64,000 bases of DNA from Coptis chinensis (GCA_015680905.1 CM027384.1:69757001-69821000), one strand, 5' to 3'; positions 23,025 to 35,626 are shown, numbered from the stretch's first letter. Translations and numbers: made by a program. The notes: generated from the letters alone by a model not told the origin.

Positions 23025-23330
23025 GAGCGTGACCCGCGCCCTACTAAGGCAAAACTCGAGCGCCCCCCGCGCTTAAGTGCCTAGAACTTGAATTTTAGCT
23101 GAGCGCGACCCGCGCCCTACTAAGGAAAGACTCGAGTGCCCCCCGCACTGAAGCGCCTGGAACTTGAGTTTTACTTGAGCGCGACTCGCGCCCTACCAAG
23201 GCAAAACTCGATCGCCCCCCGCGCTTAAGTGCCTGGAGCTCGAGTTAGACTTGAGCGCGACCCGCGCCCTATCTAGGTTGATTCTGAGCACACCTCTCGC
23301 CCTCTACTCTGAACCGCCCGATTTCCACAG
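23025..23330 (+). repeat. 76-bp tandem repeats in the element B leader
   Basis: GC-rich units starting at 23025, 23101, 23177 and 23253 (period 76, the last one diverged), each beginning GAGCGYGAC.CGCGCCCTA and containing GCCCCCCGC. They stand out from the AT-rich surroundings. A looser version recurs at about 29575-29770, before ORF-iii of the same element. Confidence 0.88.
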
Positions 23331-23529
23331 GTTAGTTCAAACTTCCATTTCTTCAAGTTATTCAGTGTTCTAACTCGTTATACACATTAAGCACGCGTAT
23401 ACAAGACGCTATTCATAAGCGAAGCAAGGAGGCATTCAGATACTTCTTTCTTTCACACCTCGCATCTCCTGTTAGAGGTTTATACTAGCATATCAGGATT
23501 GTTTTGAGTGTTGTCGTTTTTAGTTAAGA

Positions 23530-25240
23530 TTGGTCTTAGCCTTGTATGAGATTAAGGAGGGTAAGAAAACGCCTAACGTAATAAACCGGCAACGTCAACA
23601 AACACGCCTTTCTAGTATACCACTCACTACACCTCTAGCTAATATATCACACACTCCACCTAAAATAATGGCTGAAGAAAGAGAGTCTCCTCTCTCTGAC
23701 TTTTACAAAGTCTTGAACGATAGCCAAAAATCTTGCATCGTTTCTATCGACCCGATGGGGATTTCGAATCCCCAAATATATTTAATTTGTTACCCGTTTT
23801 TCATGGGTTAGACCATAAAAAACCTTATCAGCACATGCGTAGGATTGACCAAGTCCTTACTACATTCCACCATCCTATTGTTGGTGCTGAACAAATTAAA
23901 CTAAGGGTGTTTCCTTTCACTTTAGCCGATAAGGAAACGCCTTGGTTAATCATGTGGACTCGAAGACCGATGAAATGCTTTCCAACATTCATTTCTTTTC
24001 ATTTCACGTAGAATCCTCATGAATCTTTTTTGAGAGGCTTGGAATCGTTTCACCGATCTTCTTATAGAGTGTCCACACCATAACCTTCGCGAAAAGACAC
24101 GTTAGTTAATTGCCTTTTTAAGGGACTGTTACACCACCACAAAGAGGTGTTTGACATAATGAATTGGGGTAGTTTCCTCAGTAAAGGAGCCTTAGAGGCT
24201 TATCAATTTTTAGAAGATCAAACAAAGTGTAATAATAATTGGGGTGGTTGTGACGATATCTCCCGCAACACTAGTTCTTCTTCAACAGTTAAGACTACCA
24301 GTATGTTTGAGATGAAACCCGATCCTGAACTAAAAAATTTAATCGAATCCCTCACTAAAAAGGTAGTGGCTATTTCTATTCAACAAAAGCCTATCCCCGT
24401 CATGAATGTCAACTCTAATCCATGTAATTTCTGTTTGAGTCCAGAGCATCCCGACTCCTATTGTTCTCTCACCTATGAATAACAACAATCACAACAAGAT
24501 AATATTTTTTTTCCATTAATAGCAAACCTAACGCAGCTTGGCGACAAAAAACCCAACTTCGGTTGGCGAAATAATCAACAACCTCTAAGGTTTAATAACC
24601 AAAATGTTAGGCCAACAAACAATTACAACCAAGCTCCACCGAGACAAGGACAAGGACAAGAGAATTATAATAATTATAACAATAATAATTATAATGCTAA
24701 TAGAGGTATCGTTCCGGTAAATAATAACTATCAAAATCCACCCATTAATAATCAACGTGACATAGTTCCTATCACACAACCTATAACTAACACTCCTCCA
24801 TAACCGGATCATTTTGATGCCTTTATGCAAACCCAACAATAGATTTTAGAAGCCATCCAACTTTCTTTACAGCAGTTAGCACAAGAGAAAGTACAACCCA
24901 AAGGTGTGTTTCCAGGTCAAACGATACCTAATCCTAAAACAACAAACACAGCCTTTGAGGTAAATGGTAATACTAATACTGAAAATACAAACATAGGTGA
25001 GCTAAATGCCATCACCACTCTCCGTTCTGGCAGAGTGGTTGATAACGCCATAACTATGCCTATAGTTACCCCACCAGTAGTCCTTACATCGGATATCGAA
25101 CTAGATACCGAAATGATAACTGAAGATCCTACCCCTATAGAGATACCAGTTAAACCACAACCTAAGAAACAGAAAAGCAAGGTTAAACATCCTATTGATC
25201 CATATGCTAAATATAAAGAGAAACCACCGTTTCCTTAGAG
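23530..25240 (+). pseudogene. Element B gag region (fossil)
   Basis: Recognisable Gag core at about 23790-24140 (LPVFHGLDHKKPYQHMRRIDQ, RVFPFTLADKETPWL). A segment with MFEMKPDPELKNLIESL and a CNFCLSPEHPDSYC zinc-like knuckle follows at about 24300-24470, then a long N- and Q-rich stretch (24480-24780). The ITTLRSGRVVDN motif and DPYAKYKEKPPFP mark the approach to protease. Same architecture as A, but from a different subfamily. Several breaks. Confidence 0.82.
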
Positions 25241-25247
25241 ATTAGCT

Positions 25248-25870
25248 ATGTTAAACAAGAATACAAATTTTGACGAGATTAGGGAAGTTTTTAAAAATCT
25301 AACGATAAACTTACCTTTTCTTGAAGAAATTAAAAAGTTACCTCACCATGCTAAGTTTCTCAAAGAGTTGTGCACTACTAGGCGTAAGATAAAGATTCCT
25401 AAAGATGCCTTTTTAACTGAACAGTTTCCAACTTTAACGAAACACAATAAAATCATTAAGTACAAGGACCCTGGTCGTCCTACTGTACAATGCACCTTAG
25501 GAGATACTCACACGACCACTGCTTTATTAGAACTTGGGGCGAGTGTTAACTTACTCTCTTATTATTTATATAAACAAATAGGTCTACAGGAGATGCAACC
25601 TATAACAATGACGTTGCAATTAGCTGATAGGTCTATCAAGTATCCTAAGGGTGTAGTGGAAAATGTGATGGTTAAGGTTTAGGATTTCTACTATCCTGCG
25701 GATTTTGTTATTCTCGATACAGAAGTTGCTAATGACTCTGTTCCGATAATTTTAGGGCGCCCTTTCTTGGCAACTGCTAACGCGCTTATAAACTGCCGCG
25801 ATGGTTCGATGTCCTTGTCCTTTGGCCATCTTTCTGTTAAGGTCAATGTTTTTAAAATGAGGAAATAGTT
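25248..25870 (+). pseudogene. Element B protease region (fossil)
   Basis: FDEIREVFKNLTINLPFLEEI and LPHHAKFLKEL precede a retropepsin-type domain (LGASVNLLSYYLYKQ, VILDTEVANDSVPIILGRPFLATANAL at about 25690-25790). It lines up with the protease of A, C and E along its whole length. Confidence 0.85.
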
Positions 25871-25877
25871 TCCTGAC

Positions 25878-26640
25878 ATGAATATCAATGGAGAGGTTAG
25901 CATGATCGAGAGCTTAGCTCATGATTATTTCAAAACCATATTTCCGGATGATCAGATGCACAAATTCCTTTCCTTTGGAAGTTCCAGCTTTGACGAGAAC
26001 TCCCTGGAAGTCGAGGAAGATTTCCTTCGTCTCTTTTGCAACTCTTCCTTGCCACCTCGCGAGTCCCACCCTGCCAACATTCCTTCATCCCTTGACGCAA
26101 TGACGGAAGATAAAATTTTCACCTTCTATCCCAGTGATTCTTTTGACCCACCTATCGAGGAATGTCTTGCATATCTCAATGCTTCTAATGATCTAGACCT
26201 GAGAGCTCTAGCTGACACTCATTCATTTTCTATCGCCAATTTTCCCCACTTTCCACCTTTTCAAAGGAACCTGGAGTTTGCGCTTGACCCTCTTGCTTTT
26301 TCTGTGCTTAAGGATTTTCTAAATCCTCTTAATATAGAAATAATTCTCAAGGGAAAGGCACTTGACACCTTCATTTTCAAAATTGAGACAGTTCCCACCT
26401 GCACCATGAATGAGTTTTGTGGTAAACCCACATCCTTATTTCTTCCATTCTTTCCTTCTAAAACTTATCCATATCCAACATATCTTCCACAAACATCCAT
26501 TTTCTCACGATCATTCACTTGGACACCCTCTCGTTCAAAGATGAAGAAGAAGGTGCATGCTCGGTTACGTTCTTGATCTATCAGACTTCGATTCCATTTC
26601 ACTAAGTTGCGTCGTAGAAAATCTTGATGCTTGATTTTGT
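25878..26640 (+). pseudogene. Element B tail domain in place of RT, RNase H and integrase
   Basis: After the acidic post-protease linker (SLAHDYFKTIFPDDQMHKFL) the sequence does not enter RT. It continues for about 190 codons in a domain I do not recognise: FDPPIEECLAYLNA, LDLRALADTHSFSI, PPFQRNLEFALDPLAFSVL, LDTFIFKIETVPTCTMNEFC and SRSKMKKKVHARL. Element C has the same domain in the same place, with roughly two thirds identical residues by eye. No zinc, DDE, RT or RNase H motif is seen. It could be a structural extension of Gag-Pro or a diverged relic of another ORF. Confidence 0.7.
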
Positions 26641-26743
26641 TTGGGGGTGCATTCCATATTAATTATTTATAGAAAGACCCACAACTCTTTAGGTTGTTGG
26701 TATATGGTAAACTGCATGTTAAGTATATACATATGTTTTAAAT

Positions 26744-27053
26744 ATAGTCTTGAGTATCTGACTATAAAAGACTCATTTTGTTATTTGGTGTACTTCCTTC
26801 CACGTCCATATATTGGTAAGTGCACAATTAAGCTAACCGGGCCCTTCCTATAGAGTGTGTGGCTGTAAGTACCGAATCCTAAGTCCATGGTTAACGTAAT
26901 TCACACTTTTCATTTTCGCATGTTTTCTCGGTTTTTGAGTCATGTTTATCTATGGAGTGATTTACGTCTTTACTACTTATTGTGTTCATAAAAATATCAA
27001 AATCATAAAAATAGTAATTTAGGAAGTCTCGGGAATCTGACTTTAAAAGACCC
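26744..27053 (+). repeat. Two separated 33-bp-type modules and a hairpin in element B
   Basis: Module copies at about 26744-26774 and 27025-27053 (ATCTGACT.TAAAAGAC core). Between them, GTGTACTT at 26788-26795 can pair with AAGTGCAC at 26818-26825 (8 pairs, one G-T type wobble, 22-nt loop), the likely counterpart of the post-pol hairpins in A and E. Confidence 0.6.
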
Positions 27054-27767
27054 ACGTTATAACAAAATTTTAAACTTCGTTGCCAAAAATTTGTTTAGGG
27101 GTGGGGTGTTGGTTTTTCCGTCCTTGATGGTTCAACTTTCCATTTTTGTTACTTATGCTGTTTAATCATAATTTTATTCGGGTTGACATTACCTATGAAT
27201 TTAGTTTTCATTCGTACGCATAACTTACGTCATTCACGCATTTCGAGACGTTTACCACCTTTCTATATGTTATCTACGGTTAGATTAGAATATGGTATAG
27301 ATCATTGGATTGGAAATTCTCTCCTGATCGTTTTCATATCTCATTCGCAAAAATCGGACCGGTAACGAGTCGAGAATTCCAATTTTAATTTTTGCATGCA
27401 TGAGGACAAAGTGGGTATTTCCGAATTTGATTGGGCTTGGGCCCAAGTCAACAGTACGAACCAAGAACACATCGCGTTCTTCTTCTTCCTCTTTCCAATT
27501 CCGCCATTACCAAATTTTAAACCCTAACCAAAATAAAAAAAGAAAAGAAAAAGAAAACCTAAACAACATCACGCCAAAATAGTTTCACCATCTCCAAAAC
27601 ATCTCCACCACCATTCCAACCTTTTGCACCATTGAAAATAAATAAAAAAATCACCAAACTATAAAAACTTTCAAGCCACCACCGCGTCTCCTCCAAAATA
27701 TTTAGTGAGTTTGCTCAAACTCGTCTCCTCCACCTTATTCAAACCCACAAATCGTTCCAAAACTTCA
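27054..27767 (+). other. Spacer before ORF-i of element B
   Basis: About 700 bp, AT-rich. It contains a GTTTAGGGGTGGGG polypurine-like motif at about 27095-27108. A degraded stretch near 27200-27420 aligns loosely with the region at about 8430-8640 of A (ATGACTCATTCATCC-like words), but no domain is visible. Confidence 0.4.
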
Positions 27768-28944
27768 ATGGGTCTAAGACGAAGAATTTTGCCGAAACAA
27801 GCTTTTACTGCCTCCCGCTTTACACCATTTTTTCGTGACGAGATGATTAAGAGGAATTGGAATAAGTTGTGGTACTTGACATATGATTTCTACCACTCCA
27901 ATTTGGTCGAACAATTCTATAAGAAGAGAGAGTTGGAGGGTCAGAAAATTTTCATGAAGGTGGCTGGGACTAGGAGAGAATTATCGAGAGAGTTGTTGGC
28001 TGAGATTTTAGGCATTACGCCTGAACGTCACCTGGACGCCACCTTGCAGGAATCCCAGTATACTGGAGTTCCTGCATTGATGAAAGACACTGTCATGGAG
28101 GGTTAATACAATCCGAATTCTCATTGTGCTCAACAATCATCTCTGCGAACCAACCAACTGGCTATAGCTCAGTGGATTGGTAGGAACGTCATCGAGAAGG
28201 AGAAAGTGAGTGACATTGGTTTGAACTGCCTTCATGTTCTATGGATACTCCAGGAGCAGAAGTATGAATTTTGTATCCTTGAGTTTTTGATAAATATGAT
28301 TCGAGGAGTTGGGAAGAGTATTGCACCATTTCCTGCTTTAATTACAAAGCTAATGTTGTCTTGGAAGGGGGGGGAAACCAAGAACTGAGCGGACTATGTT
28401 GAAATTGCATTGAAATGAAATTATTTATATGGAGTGTATCCAAAAGACTTGGAAGTTGCCGGAGGATAGGGTGGTTGATTCGGATAAGGAAATGGAGGAT
28501 ATGACATGTTTGGATGAAGATGCCTTGGAGAGGTGTACTTTTGATTTAGATCGCATGTCAGTGCTGCATACTAGCGTGCGTTATGTTTATGGTATTTGTG
28601 AAGATGTACGGGATAGGCAGATTATAATTCGAAATAAACAAAAGAACCTTTAGACGAGTTTCGAAATGCTCGAAAAGGGTCAGGAAGATCTCTTGTGTAA
28701 CATGGAGACACTCCTTCAGCATCATGATGCGCATTATACAGAGATGAAGGCAGAGATGAAAGCAGCAATGGAAGCACAACACCTGTTCCAAGTAGAGATT
28801 CTACGACGCATGCCACCCCTGGGGGGTTCTGTTTCAGATGAGTATGAGAAGCATGAGTGTCGTCGTCAAAGGACGTATGGCTCGGGTCCATCTTCATCCC
28901 AGGCCCAATCTCCATCTCAGGGTCCATCTTCATCACGTGGCTAG
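27768..28944 (+). pseudogene. Element B ORF-i relative (fossil)
   Basis: MGLRRRILPKQAF is followed by SRFTPFFRDEMIKRNWNKLW, YHSNLVEQFYKKREL and KIFMKVAGTRRELSRELLAEI. A second block at about 28206 reads GLNCLHVLWILQEQKYEFCI. The C-terminal part (28660-28940) is helical and ends in an S-, Q- and P-rich stretch (SGPSSSQAQSPSQGPSSS). Block order is that of ORF-i and ORF-ii in A, so the same plant transposon protein family. A few breaks. Confidence 0.68.
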
Positions 28945-29129
28945 GTGTTTCGAAAAATTGTTGTTTTGATGTTATTTAGTTGTTTTTTTTATTTGTTTTT
29001 ACTAGTTCGGATGTTAATTTTTGAATTCCATAGTTAAAACTTGAATTCGGTAGTTAATTGTATTTGAATTTGAATTTGAATATAATTTGGTTCTTTTCAA
29101 ATTATGCGTTGATTTTATTGTTAATCCCA

Positions 29130-29155
29130 CCTTCCGAATTGTTTGGGGGTGACAT
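29130..29155 (+). repeat. Internal polypurine-like motif, element B
   Basis: GAATTGTTTGGGGGTGACA about 190 bp after the end of ORF-i, one of several internal copies of the motif that primes at the 3' LTR. Others in B lie at about 26637-26648 and 30988-31001. Confidence 0.6.
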
Positions 29156-29445
29156 TATTTCTTATAGCATGGTTTTTTATATGATCCAAAAATTTATTAC
29201 GTAATTTTGCGATGATTGTTGGGAATGTTGCCAATATTGGCATAGCTATGAGTAGATATTGTGGTGGGATGAAATCTCAATGAGTTAGGCAGTTACTATC
29301 CTAAATTCAACCTAAAAGATATTGGGTTTGTTTTGGAATAGAGAATATGAGCTGTTTCCATTTTCGGTTTCGGAAATATTTTGTTTCCGGAAATTGTCTT
29401 AACACTTTTTGGCAACTTGCCGATTCGTTTTGGAAGTTCACAACC

Positions 29446-29453
29446 TATATAAA
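29446..29453 (+). promoter_or_regulatory. TATA box upstream of ORF-iii, element B
   Basis: TATATAAA in CCTATATAAACTTCC, followed by a pyrimidine-rich, ATG-free stretch of about 120 bp that looks like a plant 5' leader. The ORF-iii ATG lies about 380 bp downstream, beyond a leader-like GC-rich repeat. Confidence 0.55.
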
Positions 29454-29574
29454 CTTCCTTCATTCTACCCTTACAACTCACACTACATCTCACTTTCATC
29501 TCTCACCTTTCACTCCCAAGTTTCCCTCTTTTCTTCTTCATTTCAAAGACTTTGGCCGGTTGCATTGAAGAGCG

Positions 29575-29770
29575 CTGAGCCTCGGTGAGCCACCTGGCGG
29601 CTTGAACCACCTGGAAATCGAAATTCACCTGAGCGTGACCCACGCCCATCCTAGGCAAAAAGTAAGCATGACCTGCGCCTAAGTGCCTGGAACTCGATCA
29701 TAGTCAGAGAGCACCCCGTGCCTACACAAGGCTTAATCAGAGTGCACCCCGCACCCTGACCTCCTTAGGC
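29575..29770 (+). repeat. Leader-like GC-rich repeat copy before ORF-iii, element B
   Basis: Contains GAGCGTGACCCACGCCCA, AGTGCCTGGAACTCG and GCACCCCGCACCC, diverged versions of the 76-bp leader unit at 23025-23330. It lies between a TATA box and ORF-iii. Confidence 0.65.
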
Positions 29771-29836
29771 ACGCAAAATTCCAAATTTTTATGGGTTGTT
29801 CCAGGATAGGTTGCAGCTGTTCTGGAGAGTAGTGTT

Positions 29837-30760
29837 GTGATGACATTCCCTCGTATCATATTGGAACAGTCTTTTGAAGACTTGTTCCAAAGTGACGCTT
29901 ATGGTGCTTGGTTTCGCGAGGTTATCATACACGTAGGCTGGGAACCGCTAATGGTAAGACCTGATGAACTTTATTCTCCCACACTTACATCTTGTTTTTA
30001 TGATAATTATAAGTTCTTTGATAGACCAGATGGAGAACAAGTGTTCTCCATCACCATCGGGGATGAATCGATGGAAATTTCTAGGTTCTTGCTAGCCTTT
30101 GTTCTTGGACTTGCTATGCCTGCTAAAATACAAGACTCATGGGCCTATTTGGTAGATAATATGTACATGTATAACTATGAGGATTTGCATGAGCATTACG
30201 GGGCAGGAATCTTTAGGATAGAGGACCAAGGGGATTATAACGTCGCCCTTGGTAGCCTGTCTATGAATGTGGGCACTCGTTATGTTTTGGATCATGCTAA
30301 ACATTAGGGGAATGACGCTTATTATTCTTCGTGAATGGCTTAAACTTGTGATATTTTCCTTGCTTTAGCCTGGGGACGTACACTATGATATTCCCCGGAC
30401 CCTAATGTCTAGTTTAGCCCGAGCCCATAGCAAGAGGCATAAGTACCTTCTTATGCCTGTTTTAATTTGCCGTATTATGCTATGTTTTTTCCCTATTTTT
30501 TGTGCCCGCTTTACGGATTGGGTTGGGGTCGACATTGTGAGACCCAGCAATTGTATTATTCGATCTTTCCTTGCAATGACTTGGCAAGGGTGGAGGATAC
30601 AACCTCATCAGGTTGCACCTTACACCCCATCCAACCAAGTGGCGCTTGACAGGTTAGCTATAGTAGATGATAAGTGGCATGAAGCCTAGCAAATCATCAT
30701 GGCGTGGCAAGATGCGAAGGAACCTCATTTCTTTATTGAAGAGAATGAGGATGATGATTA
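29837..30760 (+). pseudogene. Element B ORF-iii (fossil)
   Basis: MMTFPRIILEQSFEDLF, then AYGAWFREVIIHVGWEPLM, DELYSPTLTSCFYDNYKFF and the SLSMNVGTR block, ending near 30740 (WQDAKE and an acidic end). All blocks match ORF-iii of A and E in order. No membrane anchor is seen. A few breaks. Confidence 0.68.
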
Positions 30761-31001
30761 AATGGGAGTTAAGGTAAGTTTTTAGTTCAGTTAGTGTCTG
30801 CTTATGTCCCAAGCAATTTGATTCTTGTTAACCCCATAACGGGTGGAACTCATATAGAGTTGCGTCTGTTTTTCTTTTCTATATTAGTATGTTTTAACCT
30901 TGTTTTGCAGATATTCCAGAATTTCACGCGTTTCCATGGTATTTCTTTACCCTTTTTATTTAAATACTTTGAGGGCAAAGCATGCTTCTTGTTTGGGGGA
31001 T

Positions 31002-32087
31002 AGAAACACGTGTAATTAAGGCATCTGTTAGGATATAGATACGTACAGTTGAACTTGTTTTCTAGTAAAATATCAAAAATTTCAAAAATATGAATAAAAA
31101 GTTTATGCTATACACTTAGGAATATTGATATTGTTTTCTTTCTCTATGCTTTCAATAATCTAGAAGTCTCACGTGGCTTTTGCATGAGAATAATTTTTAG
31201 AAACTTAGGTTAATATGTACGTAATAATCTCTGCATCTATCTATAACTATAGTACATGAGTATCTATGATTGTTTGGTAGTAAGTTTCTGAAATCTAGGC
31301 TAGAGTACTTATTCTACAAATCCTGTGAGAATATAGACTAAAACCTTATATGAGTGAAACATTTGAGAAATGACACAAGGGAGAAGTAAAATCTGGATAG
31401 AGAAATCACACTTCCACTTACTTGATCACTATACCATATCCTAAGCGAGAATTTAGGCTATCTTTGGATTGATATAGCCATAAATTCAAAGTTATGAATT
31501 ATTTTCCGCTAGTCGCCCATTTGAGCCTTTCTTTAGCCTTTCATAAACCGCAAATCCTTTACCCTGTTACAAAAATAAAACAAAATAATAAAAAAAAATC
31601 AGCCTACCCATTCTTTGAATGAGTCTGAGAATAGAGATGAAGAATAGAAAAGATAAAGACCTTTGAAATCAAGAATTTGTTAGTCGCTTCAGATAAGAAA
31701 AGAAAATTTCCATCCAAATAAAAAAAATAATAAATAAATAAAAGAAAATAAAGAGTTAGAACTCCAAAAAATAGAATCAAAGGAGTCAAAAGGCAAAGAA
31801 AAAGAAAAAAAAATGGTTAAGGATGGAAACAAAGTGTAGAATCAAAAGTAAAGAACAAGGTTTCCTCTAGTTATATAATATGAAGACTCTATTATCTCAG
31901 ACTTGTCCATTTTGAATATCTATTTCCTTCCTTCTTAAACCATCTCCTAATCCCCACAACACCTAATAAAGACCTCTAGCTAAATTAGGAATAGGTTAGT
32001 ATGATAGTAAGTGGCAGATGTGTTTGACCGACTCCGGCTTTCTTGTGTGTCATTGAGATTGTAAGGTAAAGTGTGCCCACTGCGCAC
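31002..32087 (+). other. Element B conserved 3' non-coding region, left part
   Basis: Counterpart of the element A 3' region (GATTGATATAGCCA, CTAATAAAGACCTCTAGCT and GTGTGCCCACTGCGCAC blocks). Element C is inserted at its end. The remainder continues at 40953. Confidence 0.7.
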
Positions 32088-33591
32088 TGATAAAACGTAA
32101 AATGAATAGTTTACCTACGAAATGAACGATGAAACTCAAAATGTAAGTAAACTAAAACTTTCTTATGAGCCTATATTTATCAAAGTTTCTACTCTCAATT
32201 CGAAATAGAGTGGAGTAACAAATTCGTTCCACTCCTAGTTCTCTAGCATGGAATGTTTCCTAATCTAATTAATCGGTCTTAAGTCTAATGAGAGCTTTAC
32301 GAAGGGTGTTATACTACGATACAATATGAAATTGATTATTTGAATTTAACTACGAATGCTATGGAAATACGATTGTTTTTGAATCTAGATAAAGGATTAG
32401 AGGGGAATTGAATCCACCTCGAATCCAACTTAATAACCTAGTATAGATTCTTGTATCTCGATTCTCACGTTCTTACGGCAAGAATTCAAGTTCTAATCCC
32501 TAGTGTTCATGACATTTCTACCGAATACTAACTAGCATGTGAGGTCGTTCACCCATTCTCATGGCGAATCACGACCTTCTAGATTGGAATAGATTCTACA
32601 ATGCTTCTACACTATACCACTAAGTTTTCATCAAGGCTTCATCAACCCCTCTAATGGAGGTTTTAGCTTTGAATTATTCCGCAATAATTCCCATATGAAT
32701 CTAAACTAAACATATTATCAAAATTCTAACTTTAGTAATCTAAATTAAACAATAATTGAAATCTAATTAATTAACTAAGAATGAAATAAGAACAAGAATT
32801 TAAACTAGATCTATAAATGCAAAGGACAAAAATCGAAATTGAATAATAATAACTATTTTATTTATCTAATTAAATGACGAACAATCATTCAAGGAATTAA
32901 ATAAAAACAAGATATGAAACTGATTAAATTAAACTAATTAAATCTAAGGAAAACTAGATCTAGAATTAATTAATGGAGGCTACTAATCTAATCTTTAATC
33001 TAGGTCTAACTATCTACCATTAACAAAGAGTGAAACTTTGGTTTTTATACATTCAGATCCAAAAATCGTGCATGGGCTTGGAGCCATGTTTTGGGCCAGA
33101 GAATCAGGCCCAAAACCCAATTCTTTCAGTCCAAAAAGGCCTCTTCAGCTGCAGTTGGCTTCAACAGACTTTTCGTCCACTTCTACTCCTCTGATTGGGT
33201 CAAGGATTGGACCATTGGAAAGCTCTTTCCGAGCCGGTCGTTTTGACATAAGGTAGGCCCTATTCCGAGGTTTGAATCCAAAGATACGGGCCTTCGAAGT
33301 TCTCACTGACTTGTGTCTTTGTTTTACGCCCAGGCGTCGACTTTTCAACTTTTGACCGGGCTTTAGAAAGGCTTTATCTTCCTGAATCTTGGCCTTTAAT
33401 CACGGAACTCCTTAGTAACCGACCTTTGCTCCTTTATCTTGCTAAAGTGGCACATTTCTGCACATAATGGACTTTGAAGCCTGAAATGCATAAAACACGT
33501 AATCGTGTGTTAACTCTTAATTATTACTCACATAATTGGTCTAAAAGTATGATTATTAAGGGGTTAAAACTACAGTTTTGGGCTCTTATCA
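32088..33591 (-). repeat. Element C 3' LTR
   Basis: 1504 bp, bounded by TGATAAAAC on the left and GGGCTCTTATCA on the right (plus-strand view). Direct repeat of 39448-40952. Confidence 0.95.
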
Positions 33592-33628
33592 AACCACCCC
33601 CAAACAGCATTTTGCTTGTCCTCAAGCA
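33592..33628 (-). other. Element C polypurine tract with GAGGACAA box
   Basis: Minus strand GCTTGAGGACAAGC, then TGCTGTTTGGGGGTGGTT, next to the 3' LTR. Confidence 0.88.
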
Positions 33629-35626
33629 AAGATGAGAAATTAGAATAAGTGACCAAAAATGGAGTTCTATCTACTCTCGTTTCACTGAGTGCGATTGCAT
33701 TGACTATATGCAACAAGGCCTTAAACCACTAGGAATTCCCTAGTGGACGAGTTATAGTCTCGTGAGAGTTTTCCAGTGAAGGTATTCACAAACTTCATCT
33801 ATACTACAACGACTAAGAAATAAAACTATTGTTTCCTTATTCATGCTCTAAATTAACTATACCTCTCACTAGCAATGCATATAGAGTAATCAAGTCGAAA
33901 CCTAAGCTAATATATGCATAATAATCAATCATCTACTTAATAAACGATATACAATGAGTAATGCTATGAAATGCACGAGAATGTGTCCGCTTTTCAAACT
34001 TTGGAATAGCGTCCTTAAGTAGGTTCTCACATAAAAGTCAAGACAAAAATCACTCGATTTTTTCACTCAAGTTTTGCTACTCCAGGTGTGCAAAGTGGGC
34101 ATACTTTACCTTACAATCTCAATGACACACAAGGAAGCCGAAGTTGATCAAACACATCTGCCACTTACTATCCCACTAACCTATTCCTAATTGAGCTAGA
34201 GGTCTTTATTAGGTGTTGCGGGGATTAGGAGATGGTTTAAGAAGGAAGGAAATGGATATTCAAAAGGGACAAGTCTGAGATAATAGAGTCTTCATATTAT
34301 GTAACTAGAGAAAACCTTGTTATTTACTTTTTGCTTCTACACTTTGTTTCCATCCTTAGCCATATTTTTTTTTCTTTTTCTTTGGCTTTTGACTCCTTTT
34401 ATTCTATATTTTTGGAGTTTTTATTTTATTTTATTTCTATTTTTCTTTTCTTTGGATGGAAACTTCTTTTCTTTATTTTTTTGAAGCAATTAACTAACTT
34501 TTGTTTACACAGGTTTTTCTCTTCTTCTTTCTTCCTTATTCTATTCTCAGACTTATCTAAATTGGGAAGGTTGAATTTTTTTTATTTTGTTTTATTTTGT
34601 AACAGGGTAAAGGATTTGTGGTTTATGAAAGGCTAAAAAAAGGCTCAAAGGGGCGACTAGCGGAAAATAATTCATAGGTTTGAATTTCTGGCTATATCGA
34701 TCCAAAGAGGGCCTAAATTCTCGCATAGGATATGGTTTAGTGATCAAGCAAGTGGACGTGTGATTTCTCTATTCGGAATATACTTCTCCCTTGTGTCATT
34801 TCTCAAATGTTTCACTCATATAAAGCTTTAGGCTATATTCTCACAGGATTTGTAGAATAAGTACTCTAGCCTAGATTTTAAACTTATCTTGCCAAACAAT
34901 CATAGATACTCATGTAATATATTTATAGATAGATGCAAAGATTATTACCTACATATTAACCTAAGTTTCTAAAAACTATTCTAATGCAAAAGCTACATTG
35001 AGACTTCTAGATTATTAAGAGCATAGAGAAAGAAACAATACCAATATTCCTAAGTGTATAGCATAAACTTTTTATTTTTATTTTTTTTAAGAAAAATAAT
35101 ACGTAATATACAACCTAATATGTGCTTAACATTTACATCGTGTTTCTATACCACCCCCAAACAATTTGGGAGAAGGGGGTTCATGAAACAATTCAATAGC
35201 ACAATTAAATTATGTAACTAACTAATTTTTATAATTTTTAACATTTTATAAATAAAAGTGCATAATTTACATCCTAAAAGTGTCTAATTTTTGCAAATGT
35301 TTCTATCCCACCCCCAAACAATGGAATGCTTTGTCCTCAAAGTGTAAAGAGATAAGGAAAGAATTTACCATAGAAACGTGGCAAAAATTGGCAGTACATG
35401 TAACAGAAATATTGTAAAGATGATATGATAATATGAAGCACAATTAAACTATTATGTACTAACTAACACAAACTCTACTGGAGTACACATGACAAGCTTA
35501 GGGTGGCAACAAGATTTGAAATGAATACCAAAATACGCCACCCCCAAACAAAATTGGAAAACTCTTTTTAAGTTTGAAAATTTTGTTTGGCCTATACTCT
35601 AGAAAGTTGGTATTGTACGAAAACTT
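33629..35626 (-). other. Element C post-tail non-coding region with three more polypurine-like motifs
   Basis: About 2 kb without a supported ORF. It includes the conserved 3' region and internal motif copies at about 35151-35163, 35308-35344 (with the full GAGGACAAAGC box) and 35537-35551. In plus-strand view each reads CCACCCCCAAACA. An A/T-rich tract lies at 35060-35100. Confidence 0.7.

Noticed and set aside
23025-23330. Regularly spaced GC-rich repeats that could suggest a CRISPR array
   Set aside because: The whole 76-bp unit repeats, with no unique spacers, in the leader of a plant retroelement.
33038-33256. 72-codon frame, also present at 40404-40622
   Set aside because: Lies in both LTR copies of element C; chance frame in an LTR, not a gene.
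34331-34636. Phenylalanine-rich frame of 101 codons in element C
   Set aside because: Caused by T-rich non-coding 3' sequence; B, E and A show no frame at the matching place.
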